From contig NZ_CP147915.1 of NCBI RefSeq assembly GCF_039645585.1, forward strand, positions 1 to 64,000: a DNA stretch of 64,000 nucleotides, written 5' to 3'. Numbering within the stretch: position 1 is the first letter of the stretch; the number at the start of each line of letters is the position of its first letter. A program made the translations under genes and the position numbers. The notes below the pieces were generated by a model. That model saw only the letters and a program-made list of their open reading frames with translations. It was not told the DNA's origin and did not search any database. Positions 52,481 to 61,185 of the stretch are shown here, piece after piece. The stretch comes from Sulfurimonas sp. HSL-1656 (GTDB taxonomy: Bacteria; Campylobacterota; Campylobacteria; Campylobacterales; Sulfurimonadaceae).

Positions 52481-53752
52481 TTAGGCGCCGCCTCCGCCAC
52501 GGGTATCGGGATACTCCTCGGGCGTTTTGCAGAACGTCCCGCCGAGGACGCAGCACCCTTCCGTCACACCGATGAGTTTCAGCGCGCCGTCGAAGGCCCA
52601 GTAGTGGTTGTAGCTGGCCTTGCGGAGGGTAGTAAAGGTCGCGGTAAGGTCGTCGGCCTCCGCCGCCGCTGCGAGGGCGATATTGGCCGTGAGGTCATTG
52701 ACGTCGGTGACTTCGACCATGCAGCCCGCTTCCAGGGCATCCTGGTCGCTTTGCACACCCTTCGCATAGAGTTCGTCGTAGAGCGACTGCACTGCGGGCT
52801 CGGGGAAAATGCCTGCACCGTAGGCCTGGAGCTCCTCAGCGCTGTAGTGCGCCTCCTCCCCGTCGATGTCGGTGACATTGATGTCGTAGGTCTGCAGCAG
52901 GCTTTCGATGGCGGCCTGGTGCTGGCTTTCGGACATCATCGCGATATTATAGAACTCCTTGTGCGGCCAGAGCGCATGCAGTGCGAGGTAGAGCTCCTTG
53001 GCCATTTTCTCCTCGTTCCACATAAATGCCAGTGTCCCCCTGAGGGTGCTGTTGAGCTCGGAGAGCTGCGGCGTGCCGTCACCCTCACCCTCACCGAGCT
53101 GGCGGTTTATCGCATCGGCCTCGTCCTGGGTCATCGTCCGGAGTCCCAGCTCGTTTTTGACAAGGTAGCGCTCGCGTTTGGTGGCGTTGAATTCTGCGGA
53201 GGCATACTCCCCGATCCGCGCGGCGATCTGCGCCTGCAGGCTCTGCATCACCTTCAGCGTCAGGGTGGAGGGGTCGCTGACATTGTGCTCGACACAGTAT
53301 TTGAAGAGCTCGTCGCTGATGGCGGCAATGGCGCTGTCGCCGGAGGGCGTCGCATTGAAGATGCGCGTTTCGCTCAGGTTGAAATCGTTCTGCAGCATCG
53401 TCGCGATCTGGGCCTTGTGCGCCAGGGAGGTGACGAGGGTGAGGGCGAGTCCCTGCGGCGTCTGCAGTGTCAGTTCCGGTGCGGCGAGGTCGCCGGCGTC
53501 GATCAAGCCGTTGCGGTTGATGTCGATGACACCGCCCCGGCTGGTGACGGGGTAGACCGGGTCGTTGGCAAAACGGTAGCGGCCGCCTGAGAGCTTCGTC
53601 GCCTGCTGTCCCGAGGCATCGGTGACGAGCGCGTAGAGCATCGGGCCCCGTTCGGCGGTGACGTCGGTCGCGCTGCTTCCGCCGGTGCTGCCGCAGCCGC
53701 CGAGCCAGAGGGCCGCCGCGCCGGCGACAATGGAGTAAAAGAGGGGTTTCAT
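52481..53752 (-). CDS. Lipoprotein with DUF2202 ferritin-like domain
   Basis: Ferritin-like four-helix domain proteins of DUF2202 are of unknown function. It has 423 aa. The lipobox is LGGC near residue 20. The N-terminal half (about 25-200) has a beta-rich section with EF-like INRNGLIDAGD near residue 77 and no clear family. The C-terminal half from about 240 is DUF2202, with possible metal ligands in MWNEEKMAKELYLALH, in MMSESQHQAAIESLL near 287 and further Glu. It ends with Cys-rich EGCCVLGGTFCKTPEEYP. AAGGATTGTGT precedes the ATG at 53752. It stands between the metal efflux operon and the metallophore-type operon. Confidence 0.8.
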   Translation of the reverse strand: MKPLFYSIVAGAAALWLGGCGSTGGSSATDVTAERGPMLYALVTDASGQQATKLSGGRYRFANDPVYPVTSRGGVIDINRNGLIDAGDLAAPELTLQTPQGLALTLVTSLAHKAQIATMLQNDFNLSETRIFNATPSGDSAIAAISDELFKYCVEHNVSDPSTLTLKVMQSLQAQIAARIGEYASAEFNATKRERYLVKNELGLRTMTQDEADAINRQLGEGEGDGTPQLSELNSTLRGTLAFMWNEEKMAKELYLALHALWPHKEFYNIAMMSESQHQAAIESLLQTYDINVTDIDGEEAHYSAEELQAYGAGIFPEPAVQSLYDELYAKGVQSDQDALEAGCMVEVTDVNDLTANIALAAAAEADDLTATFTTLRKASYNHYWAFDGALKLIGVTEGCCVLGGTFCKTPEEYPDTRGGGGA

Positions 53753-53824
53753 ACACAATCCTTGGAAGCTGAAATCGTCGTGCCAGTGTACGCAAAGAGT
53801 GTTAGGGGTGTGTTAGACGGCGCA

Positions 53825-54622
53825 TCAGCGCGCTGTCTCCCAGGCGACGAAGGCCCAGTTGAAGGGACGGGGGTGCCGGTTGGATTTGGCGACGACCTTG
53901 TCGTAGTAGTGGTACGCCTTTTCCTCCTCGTCGCTGCTGAGGGTGCCGAGGCTCCAGCGCAGGGAGGAGACGAAGGCGTCGGCGCTGCCGCTTTTGATGC
54001 TGCCTTGTTCGGTCTCGATGTAGTCGACGCGCGGCAGCAGCCCTTTTTGGTAAAGGATCAGCGGGATATACCAGAAGTCGGGCTTCGGGGTGATCTGCCG
54101 GCCGATGAACTCGAGGATCTCCAGGTCGACGTAGCTGCCCCCGGCCTTGTAGGTGAGGTAGCAGGCCTTTGCGGCGTGGTGCGTCATCTTCGAGAGGGCC
54201 GTTTCGATGTCGCCGACTTCCAGGCTGCGCGACGCGACGGCGATGTCGGCCTCGGGCAGCGCGCTCCAGTCGTCTTCCCAGCTCAGCCGGTGCGTCTCGA
54301 TGTTGGTGATCCCTTCGCGTTCGGCGTAGAGGCGCAGCTGTTCGAGCATCTGTTCGGCGTAGTCGACGGCGATCACCTTTTTGACCTTTTTGGCCAGGGC
54401 GAGTGCCAGGGTGCCCGGCCCGCAGCCGATGTCGAGCACGACGTCGCCGGGGTCCAGCGCCATCTTGGAGAGGAAGGTATCTACGTAGGGGCTGTTGACC
54501 ATGCGCGGTGCCATGTCCGCGGCCTTGGCGTTCCATTCGTCGGCGCTTTTGCCTTTGAAATCGGTGGCGAGTTTGTGGGCCTTGTACATGGTGGCAAAAT
54601 CGATGGGTTCCAGAAACATCAT
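53825..54622 (-). CDS. Class I SAM-dependent methyltransferase (265 aa)
   Basis: Methyltransferase with motif I VVLDIGCGPGTLALALA near residue 68, motif II region VKKVIAVDYAEQML near 86 and motif IV ADIAVASRSLEV near 128. It has 265 aa and no membrane segment. The start was placed at 54622 after AAGGAGA; a frame running back to 54973 overlaps the preceding gene in another phase and has no support. It is the last gene of the 54-64 kb operon and is adjacent to the orphan substrate-binding protein, whose stop it overlaps by 4 bases. The substrate is unknown; a chelating ligand or metal-binding small molecule is a guess. Confidence 0.82.
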   Translation of the reverse strand: MMFLEPIDFATMYKAHKLATDFKGKSADEWNAKAADMAPRMVNSPYVDTFLSKMALDPGDVVLDIGCGPGTLALALAKKVKKVIAVDYAEQMLEQLRLYAEREGITNIETHRLSWEDDWSALPEADIAVASRSLEVGDIETALSKMTHHAAKACYLTYKAGGSYVDLEILEFIGRQITPKPDFWYIPLILYQKGLLPRVDYIETEQGSIKSGSADAFVSSLRWSLGTLSSDEEEKAYHYYDKVVAKSNRHPRPFNWAFVAWETAR

Positions 54623-55437
54623 TTTTCTCCTTGGTTGGGGGTGAGGGGGTAAAAGACCGGGGTGCCCGGGTGGCCGTCGATACGGAAATCCTGCACGATG
54701 CGCTGCGCCTGCGGCGAGGTCAGAAAGGCCAGGAGGGCCTCGGCACGGGCGTGGCGGGCGGTGCCGATACGCGCTTCGCTGCCGATGGCCGCCAGGTAGG
54801 GGCGCATAAGGGCGGGGTCTTCGAAATAGAAGCCGCGGATCTGCGGGTGGTGCTGTTTTTGCATCAAAAAGGGGATGACGCCGAAAAGCGTGTACCCTTC
54901 CAGTGCCGCCGTCTCCCGTAAGAAACCGCGTTTGGCGGGGGTGAAACGGAGTTGCTCCGGCGGCATGCGCCACCCCTGTTTCGTGCGCAGCGCGTTGAAC
55001 ACTTCGAAGGTGCCGCCGCTTGCATGGATGAGGAAGGGGGCCTCCGAGGCAGCGAGCTTCGCCAGCGCCTCCTGCAGGGTCCCCGCGCCGGTCAGTCCTG
55101 CGGGGTCGCTGCGGTGGCCCAGGAGCATCTGTGCGTTGCGCGTCCAGGGGGCGAGCCGTTCAAAAAGGCCGTCGGCGGCAAGGTCGGTGATGGTGTCGCT
55201 GGCATGCATCGTCACCAGGTCGACCGGGTGCTCCCTGCAGTAGGCGTCGAGTTCCGATTTCGGGCCGCTGACGACGACGTCGACAGGGATGCCGTGTGTG
55301 GCCTCGAAGGCGGCGGCGACCCGCTGCCACATGCCGCTCATCGTCATTCCGCCGATGACGGCGACGCGCAGCGGTGGCACCGGTTCAGCGCCGAGCAGCG
55401 CCGCCGAGAACAGCAGTGTCAGGAAAAGGCGGCGCAT
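54619..55437 (-). CDS. ModA/TupA-like periplasmic substrate-binding protein
   Basis: Periplasmic binding protein of 272 aa, similar in layout to oxyanion binders (tungstate TupA, molybdate ModA). Signal peptide is residues 1-17. The binding-site-like segments are HPVDLVTMHASDTITDLA near residue 71, FLIHASGGTFEVFNALRTK near 136 and TAALEGYTLFGVIPFLMQ near 178, comparable in position to ligand loops of TupA. No permease or ATPase of the TupBC or ModBC type follows, so it is an orphan. It overlaps the receptor gene by one base and the methyltransferase by 4. Ligand identity is uncertain. Confidence 0.75.
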   Translation of the reverse strand: MRRLFLTLLFSAALLGAEPVPPLRVAVIGGMTMSGMWQRVAAAFEATHGIPVDVVVSGPKSELDAYCREHPVDLVTMHASDTITDLAADGLFERLAPWTRNAQMLLGHRSDPAGLTGAGTLQEALAKLAASEAPFLIHASGGTFEVFNALRTKQGWRMPPEQLRFTPAKRGFLRETAALEGYTLFGVIPFLMQKQHHPQIRGFYFEDPALMRPYLAAIGSEARIGTARHARAEALLAFLTSPQAQRIVQDFRIDGHPGTPVFYPLTPNQGEK

Positions 55438-57407
55438 CAGAAGCTGTACGTGAGTCTGCCGTAGAACTCCCGCCCCGGTTCCGGATAGCCGTCGTCGTAA
55501 TAGTTCAGTTTGTCCGCCATGTTTTTGACGCCGACTTCGACCGCGACGGAGGCGATCGGCAGGTAGGTCACCTTCGCGTCGATCGTCTGCACGTCGCCCA
55601 GTTTCTCGTAGCTGCTGTCGGCCAGCTGCCCGTATGCGCCGCTCTGGCCGTGGAGGGTGATGAGGCCGCTCAGATTCGGGGCGAAAAAGACGCGGGTGAA
55701 GAGGTTGTATTCGCGCGTCGGTACGCCGATGGGCTTGTCGGAAGAGGCGCTGCCGATTTTCAGGAAAGTGGCATTCGCCCCCGCTTCGTAAACGTCGGCG
55801 ATGTAGGAGAGGGCGAGCTCCGCCCCCGAACGGTAGAAGGTGCCGATGTTCTGGTTCTGCGTGCGGTCGACGCCGTCAAAGGTGTCGTAGTAGACGGCCT
55901 GGATGTAATCCTCCGTCACCAGGTAGAAGCCGGCCGCCTCCGCGATCCATGCATCGTTGAAGACCCCCTTGTAGGCGAGTTCGCTGTGGCCCGTCATCTC
56001 CGGTTTCAGGTCGCCGTTGGGTACCCCGTAGCCGAGCTTGTAGGAGTAGCGCTCTTTCATCGAGGGGAAATAGGTCTTCTGGGCGACGCTGAGGCGGAGG
56101 GTCTGTTTGGGGGCGAGCTCCGCGATAAGGGCCGCCTCCGGGTTCCAGGCCGATTCGTCTTTCTTGTCGTCGATCGTCGGGTCGCTGATGTAGTCGGAGG
56201 ATTTGACGTCGTAGCCGATGCCCGCGACAAGGGTGAAGCGCTCCGCGAAGCGGTAGCTGTCCTCCAGGCCGAAGGAGAGGGTCGTATCTTCGAACTCCTC
56301 CGTCAGGGTGCTGACGTTGGTCACCTTGTCGATGTCGTACCCCTTGTGGTGATCATGCTTGTAGTTCGAAGAGAGGGTGAACCGGTTGCCCGCCGCATCG
56401 ACGGTGTACTCTGCCCGGAGGCCGTAAGTAGACTCCTTGTAGTTCGATTTCCAGGCGAATTTTTTGTTCATCGTCGTCAGGTTGATGTCGTCGTAGGAGT
56501 AGAGCTTGCTTTCGTACTCCGTGTAGTAGGCCGTCGCTTTGAAGAGCCCGCCGAAGAGGGTGTGCTTCCCGACGGCGTAGAGGCTCTGCATATCCCATTT
56601 CGGCCAGTCCCAGTACTTTTCACGGCCGTAGACGGGGTCGGTGACAGTAGGCTGCTGCTTGGTCGCGTGCTGGTACATGTAGCCCAGCGCGACTTCGCCG
56701 CCGTCCAGGAGGTAGCCGTATTTGGCGCTGACCTGGCGGTCGTCGGAGGCGGAGTTTAGCCGGTCGCCTTCGGGCTGGACCGGGGTCGCGTCGTAGCTTT
56801 CGGGCAGACGGGAGTGATCACGGTGCTTGCCCGTCGCGGAGAGCTGCAGGTAGTAGTGCGGTTCGCGGATGCCGATGTTCCCGCCGTACATGGTACCCGT
56901 CTGGTCGCCGCTGCTGTCGATCGAGCCCTGGGCAAAGACGGTGCCCTCGAAAGGGCGGCTCGGTTTTTTGGAAACGATATTGACGACCCCGCCCATCGTA
57001 TTGGCGCCGAAGGCCGTCGAGGAGAAGCCTTTGTAGACGTCAATGTCAGCGATGTTGGTCGTGAGGTAGCGGGTGTAGTCCATATTGCCGTCGTAGGGGA
57101 CGTAGATGGGCACGCCGTCGTAAAAGACGCCGATGCGGCGCGAATCGAAACCGCGGATGCTGATATCCGTCTCGGCACGGCCGCCCCGGGAGTAGAACGC
57201 CACCCCCGTCATACGGGTAAGGGCTTCGGAAACCGTGGTGTCGCCGTAGATGTCGATCTGTTCGGCATCCACACGGTCGCTAAAGATCTCCGAGAGCAGC
57301 GGGTCGGCGGTGACGGAGACCTGGCCGAGCTCGAAGCTCTCCGCCTGCAGCGAGGCGGAGAGCACGGCAACGGATAAAAGTGAAGAGATGCGTAGAGGTT
57401 TATGCAT
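55437..57407 (-). CDS. TonB-dependent outer-membrane receptor (656 aa)
   Basis: Importer of a large or chelated ligand across the outer membrane. Signal peptide is about residues 1-22. ESFELGQVSVTADP follows as TonB-box region. The plug (about 30-155) has VSEALTRMTGVAFYSRGG and ISIRGFDSRRIGVFYDGVPI. The barrel follows and ends in LTYSF. The start ATG follows AGGAGTAAC. It lies downstream of another receptor gene with a 93-base gap that holds a hairpin. Two different receptors in one operon suggest two ligands or two forms of one ligand. Confidence 0.9.
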   Translation of the reverse strand: MHKPLRISSLLSVAVLSASLQAESFELGQVSVTADPLLSEIFSDRVDAEQIDIYGDTTVSEALTRMTGVAFYSRGGRAETDISIRGFDSRRIGVFYDGVPIYVPYDGNMDYTRYLTTNIADIDVYKGFSSTAFGANTMGGVVNIVSKKPSRPFEGTVFAQGSIDSSGDQTGTMYGGNIGIREPHYYLQLSATGKHRDHSRLPESYDATPVQPEGDRLNSASDDRQVSAKYGYLLDGGEVALGYMYQHATKQQPTVTDPVYGREKYWDWPKWDMQSLYAVGKHTLFGGLFKATAYYTEYESKLYSYDDINLTTMNKKFAWKSNYKESTYGLRAEYTVDAAGNRFTLSSNYKHDHHKGYDIDKVTNVSTLTEEFEDTTLSFGLEDSYRFAERFTLVAGIGYDVKSSDYISDPTIDDKKDESAWNPEAALIAELAPKQTLRLSVAQKTYFPSMKERYSYKLGYGVPNGDLKPEMTGHSELAYKGVFNDAWIAEAAGFYLVTEDYIQAVYYDTFDGVDRTQNQNIGTFYRSGAELALSYIADVYEAGANATFLKIGSASSDKPIGVPTREYNLFTRVFFAPNLSGLITLHGQSGAYGQLADSSYEKLGDVQTIDAKVTYLPIASVAVEVGVKNMADKLNYYDDGYPEPGREFYGRLTYSF

Positions 57408-57457
57408 TGTTACTCCTGAATTGAAATGGATTCGGGTGTCCGCTTGGGACCGCGGTC

Positions 57458-57487
57458 CGCAGAGGCGAAACCTGTTTCTTCTCTGCG
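57458..57487 (-). other. Hairpin between two TonB receptor genes
   Basis: The seven-base arms CGCAGAG (57458-57464) and CTCTGCG (57481-57487) enclose an inner GAAAC/GTTTC pair, and the palindrome GGACCGCGGTCC lies next to it at about 57447-57458. It starts just after the upstream receptor stop. There is no T-run, so it may stabilise mRNA ends or tune expression of the downstream receptor. Confidence 0.45.
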
Positions 57488-57500
57488 CACGGCGGCCGGA

Positions 57501-59441
57501 TCAAAATGCGATCCGGTACGAGGCGCCGATCACTCGTCCGAGGCTCGGGAAGCCGTAGACGGACTCGTAGTCGTCGTTCGTGAGGTTGCGGGCATAGAGC
57601 GTCGCTTTGTGGCGCAACTGCATCGCGCTGAAGTCGTAACCGAGGGAGCAGTCGATGTTCGTATAGCCGCCCGCTTCGCCCGTGCCCGCCTTGTTGACGG
57701 CTTCGAAGTTGTCCACATAATAGACCCCGACCGTGCCTTTGAGCCCGGCGTAGGTGTAGGTGACGATACCGTTGAAGGTCGAATCGGGGATACGGTTGTC
57801 CAGCGTATCGTCGTTGTTGCGGTTGTAGCTGTAGGAGAGCTGGTACGTCAGGGCGTCCAGTACCCCGGCCAGGGTCACTTCTGCACCGTATTCGTGCCAG
57901 TCCTTGCTGCCGTAGAGGTTGACGATGTCCGTCGGGTCGTTGGGGTTGGTCCACTGGGCGGCGACGTAGGGGGCGTCGCGCACATCAAGGAAATAGAGCG
58001 ACAGCCGCGGTTTGAACCAGGGGGCGGGGGCGGCATCGAAGCCTGCTTCGGCCCCGAGCCGGCTGCTGGCGGAGAGGGACACCCCGTCGACGGTCTCGAC
58101 CTCCGGCGCGTTCTGGGTGCTGGCGCGCGCGCGGGTATAGAGCGCGAAGCTCGGCGCGGCCTGCCAGCGCGCACCAATCGCCGCCGCGGCGACCGGCTCC
58201 ATCGCTTCGTCTTCGATCAGGACCTTCTGGCTCCCGACCTGCTCGTACCCCTTGTCGATCCAGGTCTTGTCGACGCGCACGCCGCCGTCCAGGCTGAGAC
58301 GGCCGCGGTGCCATTCGTCCTGGACGAAGGCGCCCGCCGTCCGCTCCTTTTTCTCCCAGCCGGTATAAAAGTACTCGCCGGTCGGGGTGTGCCACCAGAT
58401 CCCCTCCACGCCGGTACGAAGGGTATGCTCGCCGAGGCGGTGGGCATGGTCGAGGCGCAGGTCGCTGAAGTTCTCCTCCTGGACTTCAAGGGTGTAGGCG
58501 TCGGGGTTGCTCCAGGAGCGCTGCTGCAGCTCCATGCGCAGGTCGCTGCGCGCGTAGGAGAGGGAGGTGACGCCCTGTCCCCAGTCATAGGAAGCTTTGG
58601 CGGAGAACTCCCCGATTTTGATCGGGTCGTACTCCCACTTGGCGTCGCTGACGCCCGGGGTGGTGCTGCGCTGCAGCTCCTTGGAGCCGCGGGTTACGAA
58701 CCCCTGCAGGTCCAGGCTCCACGCGTCGTAGAAGAGGCCCCCTTTGGCATAGAGGGTCGTTTTTTCGAACCCGGTCGTCTCATCGGGCTCCCCGTCGCTC
58801 CGGTCGTAGTCGACGAGGAGGTTGAGGTAGCCGTACTCCCCGATGCCTCCGGCCATGGCGGTGACGTGTTCCCGCCCGAAGCTCTCCACCTGCACGGCGG
58901 CCAGCCCTTCAAGCGGCGCACCGGGGTTGCGGGTTTCGATCACGAGGTAGCCGGCATCGTCGCCGCCGAGCAGGCCGCCGGTGCCGTTGGGCAGCGGTCC
59001 GAGGTTGAGCGTGGCGGAGTCGCGGACGACGCGGATGCGTTCGATCGCTTCCACGGGCAGGACGGCGAGGATGCGGCTCGTGACCGCGGCGGGGATGTAG
59101 ACCCCGTCGATAATGATGCCCAGCGCGCGGTTGCCGCGCACTTTGACAAAGGCGGGGGCTTTGCGCCCCTGGCGCTGGATAAAGACGGAGCTGGCGTACT
59201 GCAGGACGTCGTAGATGTCGGAGGGGTTGAGCGCTTCGATGGTGTCACGGGTGATCACCTCCTCGAGGTCCGCCGCGCTGCGGGGCAGCGACGTGGGCCG
59301 GGCGGTTTCAATGCCCTCGGATGCGACGGTAATGGGTGTTTCGTGGACGGTAATGGCGTCGAGCGCCGCTTCGTTTCCGGCATGAAGCGCCGCCGCAGAC
59401 GCGGTGAGGCCGATCAGCAGGTGCAGAGGGTTTTTGGACAT
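57501..59441 (-). CDS. TonB-dependent outer-membrane receptor (646 aa)
   Basis: Second receptor of the operon, not closely similar to the 656 aa one. Signal peptide is about residues 1-21 (SAAALHA). LDAITVHETPITV follows as TonB-box region. The plug (about 35-150) includes NPSDIYDVLQYASSVFIQRQ and VKVRGNRALGIIIDGVYIP, and the barrel ends in SYRIAF. AAAGGAGCATT precedes the ATG. The start overlaps the 3 prime end of the flavin oxidoreductase gene by 28 bases. The ligand is unknown. Confidence 0.88.
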   Translation of the reverse strand: MSKNPLHLLIGLTASAAALHAGNEAALDAITVHETPITVASEGIETARPTSLPRSAADLEEVITRDTIEALNPSDIYDVLQYASSVFIQRQGRKAPAFVKVRGNRALGIIIDGVYIPAAVTSRILAVLPVEAIERIRVVRDSATLNLGPLPNGTGGLLGGDDAGYLVIETRNPGAPLEGLAAVQVESFGREHVTAMAGGIGEYGYLNLLVDYDRSDGEPDETTGFEKTTLYAKGGLFYDAWSLDLQGFVTRGSKELQRSTTPGVSDAKWEYDPIKIGEFSAKASYDWGQGVTSLSYARSDLRMELQQRSWSNPDAYTLEVQEENFSDLRLDHAHRLGEHTLRTGVEGIWWHTPTGEYFYTGWEKKERTAGAFVQDEWHRGRLSLDGGVRVDKTWIDKGYEQVGSQKVLIEDEAMEPVAAAAIGARWQAAPSFALYTRARASTQNAPEVETVDGVSLSASSRLGAEAGFDAAPAPWFKPRLSLYFLDVRDAPYVAAQWTNPNDPTDIVNLYGSKDWHEYGAEVTLAGVLDALTYQLSYSYNRNNDDTLDNRIPDSTFNGIVTYTYAGLKGTVGVYYVDNFEAVNKAGTGEAGGYTNIDCSLGYDFSAMQLRHKATLYARNLTNDDYESVYGFPSLGRVIGASYRIAF

Positions 59442-60460
59442 AATGCTCCTTTGGCAATGTAGGGTCGGATTTCATGGTGGAACCGTTCGAGCATGGCGAC
59501 GTTCGCTTCGACATGCACGGCGGCGGGTTTCAGGGCGATATGGAGGTGGGTCAGTGCGTCTGAGAGGGTGTTGATCTGCTCGATGCACATTTCCGGCGTC
59601 CCCAGGATCGCATTGTCGAAAAACGGTTTCCCGTCGAAAAAGGCGGTGCGCTCCCGCAGCAGCGCCTCGTAGTTTTCGGCGTCGAAACCGGGCTGGGGCT
59701 GTTCGCGCTGGGCGGCGCGCATGCATTTGACGAAGTGGTCGATGGCGGGAAGCGCCGCCCGCTGAGCCTCGGCGGCGCTGTCGGCGACGCCGAAGACACG
59801 CATGACCACCATCTGCGGATCGTGCCCGGCGATACTGCGGTAGAAGTTCTGCGCTTCGACGCAGTCGCGCAGCGACGCTCCCTGGGACATCATCAGCCCG
59901 TACCCGCGGGTCGCGGCGTAGTGGATCGTCTCCTCCGAAGCGAAGGTCGCCACGTAAAAGGGGAGCTGTTGCTGCAGCGGTCGCGGCGTCACCGTGCTGT
60001 TGCGGATCTGAATGTAGTTGCCCTCGAAATCAACGGCCCTGCGGTGCAGGAGGAGGTCGACCGCTTCGACCGTCTCGAACATAATGCTGCGCAGCTCCTC
60101 CTTGCTCCGCAGGAAGTGGCGGGTGTCCGGCGCGAATCCCCCCTTGGCAAAGCCGGCGTCGATGCGGCCGCCGCTGAGGTTGTCGAGCACCGCGATGCTC
60201 TCGGCCAGGCGGACGGGGTGGTGGAACGGGGCGAGGAAGCCGGCGGTACCGAGACGGATGCTGCGCGTGCGCGCGACGGCAGAGGCGAGCATGACCGCGG
60301 GGTCGGGCAGGACGCTGAAGGCGTTGAAGTGGTGCTCGCCGAACCACGCCTCGTCAAAGCCGAGCCGGTCGGCGGTCTCCACCAGGCGCAGCTGGTCGTG
60401 CAGGCTCTGGGCCGTATCGTTGCCGTAGTGTTCGGCGAGGCAGAAGAGTCCTATCTGCAT
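59414..60460 (-). CDS. LLM-class flavin-dependent oxidoreductase
   Basis: Bacterial-luciferase-like monooxygenase family, usually FMN/F420-dependent. It has 348 aa. Family segments are MQIGLFCLAEHYGND at the N-terminus, ETADRLGFDEAWFGEHHFNA near residue 28, IRLGTAGFLAPFHHPVRLAE near 69 and LDNLSGGRIDAGFAKGG near 92. The ATG follows GGGAGTCATC. The frame continues upstream through the methyltransferase gene, but that part is not real. Placement between a methyltransferase and outer-membrane receptors suggests it modifies or breaks down an imported ligand; substrates could be thio- or organosulfur compounds, chelators or aldehydes. Confidence 0.87.
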   Translation of the reverse strand: MQIGLFCLAEHYGNDTAQSLHDQLRLVETADRLGFDEAWFGEHHFNAFSVLPDPAVMLASAVARTRSIRLGTAGFLAPFHHPVRLAESIAVLDNLSGGRIDAGFAKGGFAPDTRHFLRSKEELRSIMFETVEAVDLLLHRRAVDFEGNYIQIRNSTVTPRPLQQQLPFYVATFASEETIHYAATRGYGLMMSQGASLRDCVEAQNFYRSIAGHDPQMVVMRVFGVADSAAEAQRAALPAIDHFVKCMRAAQREQPQPGFDAENYEALLRERTAFFDGKPFFDNAILGTPEMCIEQINTLSDALTHLHIALKPAAVHVEANVAMLERFHHEIRPYIAKGALCPKTLCTC

Positions 60461-60470
60461 GATGACTCCC

Positions 60471-61112
60471 TCATTTGGTGATGTGGGCCCAGAAGCCGCT
60501 CTCGTCGTTGATGATCTCGAAGGAGGCCGGGTGCAGCGCTTCGAGGATCTCCGGCAGCGCGTTGCGCATGCTCCGTGAGCGGTTCTTGAAACGCTCTTCC
60601 CAGTTCGGTTCGCGCTCGAGCATCGTGCTGACGATCTGTTCGCGTAGCGCCGCGTTGCCGAAACCGCCCCCCACGTAGGCGCGGCCGCCCCGGCGCAGTA
60701 CGCGGAGGATCTCGCCGTAGGCCCGTTTCTGGTCGTCCCAGAAGGGGGAGGAGCCGCGGCTGACGACGAGGTCGACGCTCTCGGAGGGGAGCGGGATATC
60801 GTGGATGTCGCCCTGAACAAAGCGGCTGCGCGCCGTGATGGCTTCTTCTTCGGCGTAACCGCGGGCGAGTTCGAGCATCTTTTCGCTCTGGTCGAAGAAG
60901 GTGACGTCGCATCCGCTCTGCTGGGCCATGGCCCGCCCCAGGGCACCCGTGCCGCAGCCGGCATCGAGACAGACGCCGCGGGTCATCTGCGTCTGCTGAA
61001 TGATCTGCGACGCGATGACCGGGTAGATGGGGGCGAACACCTCTCTGACGATGGCGTCGAACCCCAACGGGTCATGGGCGCCTTTGTGCGTTTTTTGCTT
61101 CAGTCTGTTCAT
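60471..61112 (-). CDS. Class I SAM-dependent methyltransferase (213 aa)
   Basis: Methyltransferase of the UbiE/type 11 kind. It has 213 aa. Motif I is CLDAGCGTGALGRAMAQQ near residue 47, then VTFFDQSEKMLELARGYA near 69. SVDLVVSRGSSPFWDD near 109 and EILRVLRRGGRAYVGGG near 130 follow. AAAGGAAAAACCC precedes the ATG at 61112; the frame extends upstream without support. It starts 74 bases downstream of the ABC binding-protein stop and ends 11 bases before the flavin oxidoreductase start. Small methyltransferases next to FecBCD-like transporters recur in this phylum, as far as I recall; the target is not known. Confidence 0.82.
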   Translation of the reverse strand: MNRLKQKTHKGAHDPLGFDAIVREVFAPIYPVIASQIIQQTQMTRGVCLDAGCGTGALGRAMAQQSGCDVTFFDQSEKMLELARGYAEEEAITARSRFVQGDIHDIPLPSESVDLVVSRGSSPFWDDQKRAYGEILRVLRRGGRAYVGGGFGNAALREQIVSTMLEREPNWEERFKNRSRSMRNALPEILEALHPASFEIINDESGFWAHITK

Positions 61113-61185
61113 GGGTTTTTCCTTTGTATCAATATAGATATAACGGTAGTGATGCCGCCGCTTCTTCCGCAGCACCTTTTGCGTG

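Noticed and set aside
57408-57500. Cobalamin riboswitch upstream of the 656 aa receptor
   Set aside because: I could not find the conserved B12-box sequence or the multi-stem core; the gap is only 93 bases, too short for the full element.
60461-60964. N-terminal extension of the LLM oxidoreductase through the methyltransferase gene
   Set aside because: Family members begin at MQIGLFCLAEHYG, which has its own ribosome-binding site; the extension is a shadow of the methyltransferase.
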